From: Streptomyces carminius
Lineage (GTDB): Bacteria > Actinomycetota > Actinomycetes > Streptomycetales > Streptomycetaceae
Reading direction: 5' to 3'
Length of the DNA: 64,000 bases
Assembly (NCBI RefSeq): GCF_002794255.1
Contig: NZ_PGGW01000071.1
Span: 1 to 64,000 of the forward strand
Shown here in pieces: positions 24,481 to 32,166 of the stretch. Position numbers and translations under genes: made by a program. The notes beneath the pieces are model-generated. The model was not told where the DNA came from. It worked only from the letters and a program-made list of their open reading frames with translations, and searched no databases. How positions within the stretch are numbered: the first letter of the stretch is position 1; each line of letters begins with the position of its first letter.

Positions 24481-25671
24481 TCACTCCAGCACCGCGGAGG
24501 CCCCCACCGACAGGTCCCACAGGTCCTCGGCGGGCAGGCCGGCCGCCGCCCAGGCCGCCCGTACCCGGACCAGCGGCTCCAGCGGCGGTTCGGCCGAGAG
24601 CAGGAAGGTGGCCCAGTGCATGGGGGCCATACGCCTGGCGCCCAGGTCGCGGCAGGCGGCGACGGCCTCCTCGGGGTCGGTGTGCACGGGGCGGAGCATC
24701 CGGCGCGGGGCGTAGGCGCCGATCGGCAGCAGGGCGAGGTCGATGCCGGGGTGGCGGCGGCCGATCTCGGCGAACCAGTGGCCGTATCCGGTGTCGCCGG
24801 CGAAGTACACGCGCTGTCCGCGGTGGTCGGTGAGCACCCAGCCGCCCCACAGGGAGCGGCAGGTGTCGGTCAGGGTCCGCCGGGACCAGTGGTGGGCGGG
24901 GACGAAGTCGAAGCGGACGGTGCCGCCGTCCGGCGAGGGGAGTTCGGCGGCCTCCCACCAGTCCAGTTCGGTGACGCGGGTGAAGCGGCGGCGCCTGCAC
25001 CAGGCGCCCAGTCCGGCGGGCACGAACAGCGGGGTGTCGCGCGGCAGCCGCTTCAGGGTGGGCCAGTCGAGGTGGTCGTAGTGGTTGTGCGAGATCACCA
25101 CGGCGTCCACGGGCGGCAGGTCCTCCCAGGAGACCCCGACGGGGGTCACCCGGGCGGGGGTGCCGAGGATCCTCCGGGACCAGACGGGGTCGGTCAGCAC
25201 CGTCAGGCCGCCTATGCGCACCACCCAGCTCGCGTGCCCGGCCCAGGTGACGGCGACGGTGCCGGCGTCGACACGCGGCAGGGGGGCGGGGTCGTAGGGC
25301 AGGGCGGACACCTCGCGCAGTGACTCCGGGTCGGGGCGCGTGCTGCCCTCGCGGGCCACCCGCGCCACGGAGCGCAGACCGGGCAGTGGTTCGGTGAGCC
25401 GGTCGGCGAAGGAGCGCGGCCAGGTGCGGCGCTCGCCCACCGGTCGGAGTACGGAGGACGGCGCCGGGGACGTGGCCGGGGCGGCCGACGGGGCGGTGGA
25501 AGCCGCGGCGCCGGGGGCCGTGCGGACGGCGGAGGCGCCGGGAGCGCCGGACGCACCCGATACACCCGATACACCCGGCACACCCGGCACTCTGAAAACG
25601 CCGCGGGTCCTGCGGGTGCTGCGGGCGTCGGGGGCGTCGAGGGGGGCGGGCTGCTCGGTCTGTTCCGTCAT
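24481..25671 (-). CDS. Metallo-beta-lactamase-fold protein, NAPE-PLD-like
   Basis: The C-terminal 290 residues form a NAPE-PLD/UlaG-type hydrolase: VTWAGHASWVVRIGGLTVLTDPVWSRR, SHNHYDHLDWPTL, VPAHHWSRRTLTD, YFAGDTGYG and PMHWATF supply the metal ligands. Before it is a low-complexity N-terminal tail (about 100 residues) of Gly-Val-Pro-Ser-Ala repeats encoded by short DNA repeats (25550-25600). It is absent from typical enzymes. ATG at 25671 is preferred over ATG 25683. It may hydrolyse a phospholipid-like substrate, by inference from the family. Confidence 0.85.
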   Translation of the reverse strand: MTEQTEQPAPLDAPDARSTRRTRGVFRVPGVPGVSGVSGASGAPGASAVRTAPGAAASTAPSAAPATSPAPSSVLRPVGERRTWPRSFADRLTEPLPGLRSVARVAREGSTRPDPESLREVSALPYDPAPLPRVDAGTVAVTWAGHASWVVRIGGLTVLTDPVWSRRILGTPARVTPVGVSWEDLPPVDAVVISHNHYDHLDWPTLKRLPRDTPLFVPAGLGAWCRRRRFTRVTELDWWEAAELPSPDGGTVRFDFVPAHHWSRRTLTDTCRSLWGGWVLTDHRGQRVYFAGDTGYGHWFAEIGRRHPGIDLALLPIGAYAPRRMLRPVHTDPEEAVAACRDLGARRMAPMHWATFLLSAEPPLEPLVRVRAAWAAAGLPAEDLWDLSVGASAVLE

Positions 25672-25741
25672 GCGGGCTCCCAACTGTTCGGTGTACGGAT
25701 TCCGGTGTCCGGTGTCTTCACGGGGGTGTGCGGTCGGCCGG

Positions 25742-27031
25742 TCACCCGGTGGCCGGCCCGGTCAGGGCCTCCACCACCCGGGTCAGCGCCTCCTCGGTAC
25801 CGGGCTGTTGGGCGGGATCTCGGGTGGGAGCGGCGGGGGCGGTGACGGCCGGGGAGACGCCGCGGGTGAGCACATCGGTTGACAGCCGCACCCGCAGGGC
25901 GTGCGGATCGTCCCCGAAACGGTGGCCGCCCAGGGCGTACGGGCCCAGCCGACGCACCAGCTCCGCCTCCAGCCGGGGTGCGTCGGTGACACCGCGGGCG
26001 GCCAGGCCGGGGCGGAGCGCCTCGAAGTCGGGGTACAGGTGCCGCCCTGCCCGCGGAGGACGGCACACCGCGCCCGCCCCGGTGAGGGCGCGGTGGAGGG
26101 CGGCGGCGAGCGTGCCGTGCGCCCGGTTGGCGGCGGCGCGGTGTTCGCGCAGCGGCTCCGGTTCGGACAGGACCCCGGCGGCGGCCGCGGCCTCCGGGCC
26201 GGACAGGGAGGCCCGCAGAGCGGCCAGGACGGTGCGGGTCCGTTCGGCCAGTTCCCGGCCGGCCGCGGTGGCCGGGAGACGGGCGACGCCCGCCCGGCTG
26301 CCGGGGCACGGCCCGGGGTCCGGGTCGGCACCGAGGTCGACGAGCACCACGGTGGACTCGGCGGCCGTGCCCGGGCGGACACCGCCGCCGTCCGGGACGG
26401 TGCCGGTGCCGGTGCCGACGCCGGTGCCGGGTCCGGTTCCGTGGAGGATCTCGGCGGGGCTGACCGGGACCGTGCCGTGCGGGTCGTGGAAGGCGTTCCG
26501 CAGGCTCTCGTCGCCGATGACCAGCAGCCCCTCCTGGGTGGCCGCCTCGCACGCCTCGTGCAGCAGCTCGGGCGGAGCGGCGGTCCCGGTGACGTCGTCG
26601 GCCACGGACAGCAGCAGCAGCCGCGGGCTCCCGCCGGCGGCGCGGGCCCGGCTCACGGTCTCCAGCAGCGCGAAGGGGTCGGGCACCCCGCCGCACTCGG
26701 CCGGCACGGGGACGCGGTGCAGGGGGCGGCCCAGCAGCCGGGCCTGCGCGGCGTGCCACCCGGGGCCGGGCCGGGGCAGCACCACCCCGCAGCCGGCTCC
26801 GTCGCCCGGCCCGGCCCCGTCCCCGTCCTCGCAGGCGGCGAGCAGCGCCAGGAGCAGCAGGGCGGCGGTGGGCGCGGCGACGACCTGGTCGGACGCCGTG
26901 GGCAGTCCGCGCCGCCGCCAGTAGCCGCAGGCGGCCCCGGACACGGGGTCGGCCGCCTCCGCCGCGTCCGCCGGGCCGTCCGGCCGGCGGGGGTTGCGGT
27001 GGGTGTGGGTGTCCGGTCGGGTCTGCCGCAT
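25742..27031 (-). CDS. Aminotransferase-fold (class I/II) protein lacking lysine
   Basis: The 429-residue protein follows the fold-type I aminotransferase layout: GYWRRRGLPTASDQVVAAPTAALLLLALLAA, CGVVLPRPGPGWHAAQARLLGRPLHRVPV, RLLLLSVADDVTGTAAPPELLHEACEAATQEGLLVIGDES and a terminal LRVRLST with the carboxylate-binding Arg position. The whole sequence contains no lysine. The Schiff-base Lys is therefore absent and PLP transamination is not possible. Similar Streptomyces proteins recalled from memory also have atypical cofactor regions, so this may be a conserved non-catalytic branch. A Gly-Thr repeat (GTGPGTGVGTGTGTVP) sits mid-protein. ATG at 27031. Confidence 0.75.
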   Translation of the reverse strand: MRQTRPDTHTHRNPRRPDGPADAAEAADPVSGAACGYWRRRGLPTASDQVVAAPTAALLLLALLAACEDGDGAGPGDGAGCGVVLPRPGPGWHAAQARLLGRPLHRVPVPAECGGVPDPFALLETVSRARAAGGSPRLLLLSVADDVTGTAAPPELLHEACEAATQEGLLVIGDESLRNAFHDPHGTVPVSPAEILHGTGPGTGVGTGTGTVPDGGGVRPGTAAESTVVLVDLGADPDPGPCPGSRAGVARLPATAAGRELAERTRTVLAALRASLSGPEAAAAAGVLSEPEPLREHRAAANRAHGTLAAALHRALTGAGAVCRPPRAGRHLYPDFEALRPGLAARGVTDAPRLEAELVRRLGPYALGGHRFGDDPHALRVRLSTDVLTRGVSPAVTAPAAPTRDPAQQPGTEEALTRVVEALTGPATG

Positions 27032-27105
27032 CCGTACCTCCGCCGGTGTCCTGGTGGCCGTGTCCTGTCCCGTGTGTTCCCTGCCTCCGGTGTTTCCGCG
27101 TTCCC

Positions 27106-27927
27106 TCAGCTCTCGCTGGGCTCCCGGGGTTTCCGGGGTTCTCGGGACTCCGCGGGTTCCCGGGGCTCCCTGGTTCCCGGCCGGAACCGCCGGAGTTCGC
27201 GCTCTATCCCGTGCCCCCGGGTGCGGACCAGGGCCCGGGCCAGCTCGGCGAGCTTGCGGTTGGTGTGCTGGGAGATCCTGCGCAGCAGGGCGAACGCCTC
27301 CTCGGCGTCGCAGCCGAGCACGTACATCACGATGCCGCACGCCTGGTCGACGACGGGTCTGCTGCGCAGCGCGCCCTCCAGTTGCTCCACCTCCGCCAGC
27401 GCCTCGCGGAACCGGAGGTCCCGGGCCAGTCCGGCGGCGGCCAGCTCGCCCAGCAGCGCCGCCGGGCAGTCGACGGTGTCCGCCAGGGGCCGGGGCCGGA
27501 AGCCGAAGACGGTGACGGCGAGCGTGAGTCCGTCGCGGCGGTAGGGCAGGGTGGCGCTGGAACGCAACCCCATGTCCAGTGCCCGGGCGCGGTAGTGCGG
27601 CCAGCGTTCTTCCATCAGCAGGTCGTCGGCTCCGGCCGGGTGTCCGGTGCGCAGGGCCTGGAGTACGGGCCCCTCCCCGGTCTCCCACTGGACGGCCAGC
27701 AGCTCGGACAGGTCCGGATGGGTGACCGCGGCGGGCGCCTCGCCCCCCTCCTCACCGGTGTGGGCGGTCGCGGCGGCGCCGCAGCAGCCGGGGGTGTGCC
27801 GGACGACCCGCTCGGCCAGCCGGGCCAGGCTCCGGACAGGGCTCTGGGCGGACAGAGCCGCGTCGATGACCGGTTCGGGCCGGGCCGGGGCGGGCCCGGG
27901 GGGAATCGCTTCGCGTTCGTCCGGCAT
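27106..27927 (-). CDS. GAF and ANTAR domain protein
   Basis: The 273-residue protein has a GAF-like sensor domain (residues about 40-165, with WETGEGPVLQALRTGHPAGADDLLMEERWPHYRARALDMGLRS). A C-terminal ANTAR RNA-binding domain follows (LRSRPVVDQACGIVMYVLGCDAEEAFALLRRISQHTNRKLAELARALV). ANTAR proteins bind paired hairpins in mRNA and prevent termination. The tail is Arg/Glu/Pro repeats. I choose ATG 27927. An in-frame ATG near 28152 would make the N-terminus read through a 70-bp palindrome. It is divergent from the PAS-GAF gene. Confidence 0.85.
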   Translation of the reverse strand: MPDEREAIPPGPAPARPEPVIDAALSAQSPVRSLARLAERVVRHTPGCCGAAATAHTGEEGGEAPAAVTHPDLSELLAVQWETGEGPVLQALRTGHPAGADDLLMEERWPHYRARALDMGLRSSATLPYRRDGLTLAVTVFGFRPRPLADTVDCPAALLGELAAAGLARDLRFREALAEVEQLEGALRSRPVVDQACGIVMYVLGCDAEEAFALLRRISQHTNRKLAELARALVRTRGHGIERELRRFRPGTREPREPAESREPRKPREPSES

Positions 27928-28037
27928 GGCCGTGCTCGGTCCTTTCCGTGGCTCGGACGCGGGGCCGCCCGGCCCGATCGGCGCCGCCCGGTCCGTGCGG
28001 TCCGTGCGGCCCTGAGGAGCGGCTGCCCCGGGCACCG

Positions 28038-28107
28038 GCCGGGAAAACGCCGCCGGCTGCCTCCCGCCGCCCGGGCGGCGGGAGGCAGCCGGCGGCGTTT
28101 TCCCGGC
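28038..28107. repeat. Perfect 70-bp palindrome
   Basis: Every base from 28038 pairs with its partner up to 28107, centred in CCCGGG (28072/28073) with no unpaired loop. It lies 111 bases upstream of the ANTAR gene start, in the 28-kb divergent region. Arms include GGGAAAACGCCGCCGG and its complement. Confidence 0.95.
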
Positions 28108-28147
28108 GGCCGACGGGACCGGTGGCCGTCCGCGGGTTACGTTGTTG

Positions 28148-28345
28148 TCCATGGCTCCCGTTCCTCCGCCCGGAGGAACGGGCTTCCAGCCCGAAGGCCG
28201 CCGTCCGGACCGAACCGATCCCTTCCGGGACGGGCGGGGACCACCACGGACCGGGGGGAAACGATTCCTCCGCGGCCTCTCCCCGGGCCCCGTCCGGGGA
28301 GAGGCCGCAGGGGCGACCCCACCGCCGGCTGAAGCCGGTGGTCCC
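28148..28345 (-). mobile_element. IS200/IS605-like non-coding remnant (MITE-like)
   Basis: In minus orientation the segment opens with GGGGACCACCGGCTTCAGCC, a hairpin closely resembling the left end of the tnpB element at 37224-37250 (GGGGACCTCCGGCTTTAGCC). It closes with GGAAGCCCGTTCCTCCG followed by its inverted arm (28157-28182, 12-bp stem). This resembles the tnpB element's right-end hairpin preceded by GGAAGCCCG. Between them is one further 14-bp hairpin (28272-28308) and no gene. I interpret it as an internally deleted relative of that element. Exact ends are not defined. Confidence 0.5.
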
Positions 28346-28360
28346 CTCGCTAGGAGACTG

Positions 28361-29491
28361 ATGGCGCAGGTGGAGGAGTTTGGAGCCGAGCTGGCGGACT
28401 TCCGCCGACGGGTGGAGGAACTGCGGTCTGCCCGCGCGCTGCCGGGCGCCGACCCGCTGCCCGTCCTGGACACCGCCCTCCTCGAACTCCGGCACATGGC
28501 CGAGGCGCTGTGGCCCCGGTACGAGGAACTGGCCGCCGCCGAGCGGCACCGGGGCGGCCGGGAGGAGCACCACGAGCACCAGTTGCTGCGCGCGCTGTTC
28601 CAGCGGCTGCCGGTCGCGGTGGTCCTGCTGGACCGGGACGGGGTGGTACGGCGGTTCAACCCCGCCGCGACCCTGCTGTTCGGAGTACGCGCCGGATACG
28701 CCACCGGGCGGGCGCTGACCGGCTGGCTGGCCCACGGCTCCCGGGCGGTCCTCCGCTCCCAGGTGGCGGCCGTCGCCCGCGGCGAGGGCGACCGCAGTGT
28801 GGTGGTCCGTCCGCTGCGCCCGCCGGATCCGGGGCGGCCGGACGGCGGTGAGCTGCGGGCCACGCTGACCGCGCTGCGCCCGCCGCGCGAGCCGCGTGCG
28901 GTCGTGCTCGCCGTCTTCCAGCCGGCCGCGGCGGCGACCGTGCCGGCGGTGCCCGCCGTACCGCATCCGGACCTGGCCGAGGCCACCCGCAACGCCGAGC
29001 TGATGGATCTGCTGGACGAGTCGGCGGCGGCGCTGATCCTGGCGGACTCCCCCAAGGAGGTGCCGCAGCGGGCGGCCGAGGTGCTCTACGGGCGGCTCGC
29101 GGACTGGGTGGTGGTCGATGTCGCGGCGCCCGGCGGCGGGCTGCGGCGGGCCGCCGTGCTCGCCCCGGCCGGGCGGCCTCGGGACGCGGTCGCCCGGCAG
29201 GACCCGGCCTCGTGCCCGCTGGTGGTGGACGCGCTGCGGCACGGCGGCGTCCTGCGGCCGCACCTCGACGATCCCGGGATCCTGGGCCGGGACGCCGCCG
29301 GGGCGCCCGTACTGGCCGGGGCCCGGGCCGGTTCCCTGCTGTGCGTGCCGCTGGCCGACGGGGCGGGCGGCCCGGTCCTCGGGACGCTGACGCTGCTGCG
29401 CACCGGTGGACGCCGGGCGTTCGAACTGGCGGAGGCCGCCGCCGTGGAGCGGATCGCCCGGCACGTAGCCCTGGCACTGCGCGGCCTGTGA
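28361..29491 (+). CDS. PAS and GAF domain sensor protein
   Basis: The 376-residue protein begins with a coiled-coil-like helix (MAQVEEFGAELADFRRRVEELRSAR). A PAS domain is at about residues 78-190 (LLRALFQRLPVAVVLLDRDGVVRRFNPAATLLFGV), and a GAF domain is at about 215-375, with DWVVVDVAAPGG and LLCVPLADGAGGPVLGTLTLLR. It has no kinase, phosphatase or HTH output domain, so a partner is needed, perhaps the divergent ANTAR protein. ATG 28361 follows AGGAG. The leader hairpin immediately upstream is shared with the IS605-like remnant. Confidence 0.8.
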   Translation: MAQVEEFGAELADFRRRVEELRSARALPGADPLPVLDTALLELRHMAEALWPRYEELAAAERHRGGREEHHEHQLLRALFQRLPVAVVLLDRDGVVRRFNPAATLLFGVRAGYATGRALTGWLAHGSRAVLRSQVAAVARGEGDRSVVVRPLRPPDPGRPDGGELRATLTALRPPREPRAVVLAVFQPAAAATVPAVPAVPHPDLAEATRNAELMDLLDESAAALILADSPKEVPQRAAEVLYGRLADWVVVDVAAPGGGLRRAAVLAPAGRPRDAVARQDPASCPLVVDALRHGGVLRPHLDDPGILGRDAAGAPVLAGARAGSLLCVPLADGAGGPVLGTLTLLRTGGRRAFELAEAAAVERIARHVALALRGL

Positions 29492-29921
29492 GCGGCGGTC
29501 GGCGGACGTGCGGCCGCCCGGCCCGTACCGATGGGAGGGCCCGTATCCGGGTGCCCGGCCGCCTCGGGTTCCCGTCCGGCAGCACCGGAACGGCTCGCCC
29601 GCCCACCGGACCGTGCGCACGGGGGTCGCCCGCCGCGGCAGCCGTGTCCGGGCACGGACACTGACACGGGCCGCGTGAGCCGCTCCCACCCCGGACGGGC
29701 CGGATCACCGGTGCCGCCCGGCCCGCGGCGGGTGGCGCACCGCACCGCACCGGTCCGGCCGCCGGCTCCCGGGGGCCCCGCCCGGGCGGCCGCGGCCGCC
29801 CGGCGCCGCGGTCGGCGGGAAGGGCACGTATCCCGACGGCCCCCGCGCCGGGCCGGGCGCCCGGGTCCGGGCGCTGCCGCACGGCGCCCCGTGCCGTCCG
29901 GCGGTACGGCACACGAACGGG

Positions 29922-29961
29922 TGCGGGGTGGTGCCGCCCGGACAGGCGGCACCACCCCGCA
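29922..29961. terminator. Bidirectional terminator between PAS-GAF and sigma genes
   Basis: A 17-bp perfect stem with loop CGGACA lies between the convergent stops at 29491 and 30020. The rest of the gene-free interval 29492-30019 shows no gene, only GC-rich sequence and the repeat that follows. Confidence 0.8.
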
Positions 29962-29970
29962 GGTCTTCCC

Positions 29971-30009
29971 CCGCCGGCCCCCGCCGGCCCCCGCCGGCCC
30001 CCGCCGGCG
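29971..30009. repeat. 10-bp tandem repeats next to sigma gene 3' end
   Basis: CCGCCGGCCC occurs three times exactly, plus a partial fourth copy, ending 10 bases from the sigma factor stop codon. It is likely a slippage-prone array. Confidence 0.85.
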
Positions 30010-30019
30010 CGCTTCCGGG

Positions 30020-30877
30020 CTACGCGGCCTGTGAGCCGGCGTAGACCCGCTCCTGTTCCCGCTGCTCCCGCTGCTGCTCCTGGTCGGCCTCGACCTCCGC
30101 CTGGAGCCGGTGGCAGGTGCGGCTGATCAGCCGGGAGACGTGCATCTGGGAGATGCCGAGCTGCTCGGCGATCCTGCTCTGCGTCATGTCGCAGAAGAAC
30201 CGCAGGTAGAGGATCCGGCGCTCGCGCTCGGGCAGGTTGCGCAGCCGGGGCTTGAGGGATTCCCGGTAGACGACGAGGTCGAAGCCGGGTTCGGCGCTGC
30301 CGAGGGTGTCGACCAGCGCGTAGCCGTCGTCGGCGCCGGGCAGTTCGGCGTCCAGGGACAGGGTGCTGTAGCTCTCCAGTGCCTCGGAGCCGATGCGGAC
30401 CTCCTCCTCGGTCAGCCCGCTGTGTTCCGCTATCTCCTTGACGCCGGGGGTGCGGCCGTCGAGCGAGTGGCTGAGCTGCCGGGAGGAGGCGCGCACGCGG
30501 TTGCGCAGCTCCTGCACCCGGCGCGGCACGTGCAGGCCCCACATGTGGTCGCGGAAGTGCCGCTTGATCTCGCCGACGATGGTCGGCACGGCGAAGCTCT
30601 CGAACGCGCTGCCGCGCGCGGGGTCGTACCGGGTGACCGCCTTCACCAGGCCGAGGGCGGCCACCTGCTCCAGGTCCTCCAGGGACTCGCCGCGGTTGCG
30701 GAAGTGCCGGGCCAGCCGCTCGGCCATGGGCATCCAGGCCCGTACGACCCGCTGCCGGAGCTCGTCGCGTTCGGGACCGTCGGGGAGTTCGGCGATGCGC
30801 CGGAACTCGGCGGTGGTGTCAGGGGCGTCGTCGTGTGGGTGCCGCGCGTGCTTGGCTCGTGCTCGTACGGGGGTCAT
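30020..30877 (-). CDS. SigB/SigF-family RNA polymerase sigma factor
   Basis: This 285-residue sigma-70 group 3 factor is of the stress/sporulation type. Region 2 contains RAWMPMAERLARHFRNRGESLEDLEQVAALGLVKAVTRYDPARGSAFESFAVPTIVGEIKRHFRDH. Region 3 follows (VPRRVQELRNRV, KEIAEHSGLTEEEV). Region 4 has RERRILYLRFFCDMTQSRIAEQLGISQMHVSRLISR, whose HTH reads -35 elements. ATG 30877 follows GGGAGA. A longer frame to 30940 lacks family character. No anti-sigma factor gene is adjacent. The C-terminal tail is Glu/Gln-rich. Confidence 0.92.
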   Translation of the reverse strand: MTPVRARAKHARHPHDDAPDTTAEFRRIAELPDGPERDELRQRVVRAWMPMAERLARHFRNRGESLEDLEQVAALGLVKAVTRYDPARGSAFESFAVPTIVGEIKRHFRDHMWGLHVPRRVQELRNRVRASSRQLSHSLDGRTPGVKEIAEHSGLTEEEVRIGSEALESYSTLSLDAELPGADDGYALVDTLGSAEPGFDLVVYRESLKPRLRNLPERERRILYLRFFCDMTQSRIAEQLGISQMHVSRLISRTCHRLQAEVEADQEQQREQREQERVYAGSQAA

Positions 30878-31046
30878 GTGCGGTTCTCCCGAACTGTGGA
30901 CGTGGCGGTGGGGGATACCGCGGGAACGGGCCGGGAACACGCACAGCCCGGGCCGAGGCGTGGGCCCCGGGGCGGAGAAACGCGCTGATCACACCGATCA
31001 GGCCGCTCCCGCGGATGTGCCTGCGGTCCGAAGCACGAGGGTTCGG

Positions 31047-31071
31047 ATGCCCGGACCCCACCCCTTCAAAC
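31047..31071 (-). promoter_or_regulatory. Possible SigB-type promoter for sigma gene
   Basis: On the minus strand GTTT (31071-31068) is followed after 15 bases by GGGCAT (31052-31047), close to the GTTT-N15-GGGTAT pattern used by SigB-type holoenzymes. It would give an untranslated leader of about 165 bases and allow autoregulation. One mismatch in the -10 element makes this tentative. Confidence 0.3.
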
Positions 31072-31138
31072 GATGTTTTTCATACCGGCACCCGGTTACC
31101 CGGTCCCCGCGGTGCCCGGCGGCGGAAGGACTCCCTCG

Positions 31139-32131
31139 ATGACCCGGTACGGCTACTTTCTGGCCAGTGAGGACCACGGACCGAAGGCACTGGTCGAGCA
31201 GGCCCGGATGGCCGAGGAGGCCGGGTTCGAGGCCCTGTGGATCTCCGACCACTACCACCCCTGGACCGGCGTCCAGGGCCACAGTCCGTTCGTCTGGTCC
31301 GTCATCGGCGCGCTCTCCCGGGAGGTGTCGCTCCCGGTGCAGACCGCGGTCACCTGTCCGACCGTGCGCACCCATCCGGCGGTGGTCGCCCAGGCCGCGG
31401 CCACCAGCGCCCTGCTGCTGGACGGCCGCTTCCGGCTGGGGGTGGGCAGCGGCGAGGCGCTGAACGAGCACATCCTGGGGGATCCCTGGCCGCGGGCCGC
31501 GGTGCGGCTGGAGATGCTGGAGGAGGCCGTCGGGATCATCCGCCGGCTGCTGACCGGTGCGGAGGTCAGCCACCGGGGCAGGCACTACACGGTGGAGAAC
31601 GCCCGGCTGTACGACGTGCCCGAGCAGCCGGTCCCGGTGGACGTCTCCGGCTTCGGTCCGGCCGCGATCGAACTGGCCGGACGGATCGCCGACGGCTTCA
31701 TCACGACGATGCCGGACGCCGAGGGCCTGGCCCGCTTCCGCGCGGCCGGCCGGGAGGACGGCCGGGAGGACGGCCAAGAGGGTGACGGGGGCAGGCCCGC
31801 CTTCGCCGGGACGAAGGTCTGCTACGGCACCGACCGCGACGAGGCGCTGCGCACCGTCCACCACCGCTGGCCGAACATGTTCCTGCCCGGCGAGCTGGGG
31901 CAGGTGCTGCCCACCCCCGCCCACTTCGAGCAGGCGTCGCAGCTGGTGACCCGGGAGCGGGTGGCACGGGCCGGCCTGCCGCTCGGCGACGACCCGGAGG
32001 AGCACACCAAGGCCCTGAAGGAGTTCGCCGACGCCGGGTTCGATGTGGTGTACGTCAACCAGATCGGCCCCGACCTGCGCGGATTCTTCGACTTCTACCG
32101 AACCGAGGTACTGCCGCGGCTGACCGGATGA
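31139..32131 (+). CDS. LLM-class F420-dependent oxidoreductase (G6PDH-like family)
   Basis: The 330-residue protein belongs to the luciferase-like flavin/F420 enzymes. It has YGYFLASEDHGPKALVEQARMAEEAGFEALWISDHYHPW and FRLGVGSGEALNEHILGDPWP near residue 100, typical of the F420-dependent glucose-6-phosphate dehydrogenase-related branch. The C-terminus VYVNQIGPDLRGFFDFY is conserved. The substrate is not predictable. ATG at 31139 follows GGAAGGA. A ThDP enzyme gene follows after 35 bases, a pairing consistent with one operon. Confidence 0.88.
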   Translation: MTRYGYFLASEDHGPKALVEQARMAEEAGFEALWISDHYHPWTGVQGHSPFVWSVIGALSREVSLPVQTAVTCPTVRTHPAVVAQAAATSALLLDGRFRLGVGSGEALNEHILGDPWPRAAVRLEMLEEAVGIIRRLLTGAEVSHRGRHYTVENARLYDVPEQPVPVDVSGFGPAAIELAGRIADGFITTMPDAEGLARFRAAGREDGREDGQEGDGGRPAFAGTKVCYGTDRDEALRTVHHRWPNMFLPGELGQVLPTPAHFEQASQLVTRERVARAGLPLGDDPEEHTKALKEFADAGFDVVYVNQIGPDLRGFFDFYRTEVLPRLTG

Positions 32132-32166
32132 CCGGTCGGCCGCGGCGGAGGAGAGGAGCCCACTGT

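Noticed and set aside
28152..28154. ATG near 28152 as start of the ANTAR protein
   Set aside because: It would force translation through the 70-bp palindrome and add low-complexity residues with no family match; ATG 27927 fits the GAF domain better.
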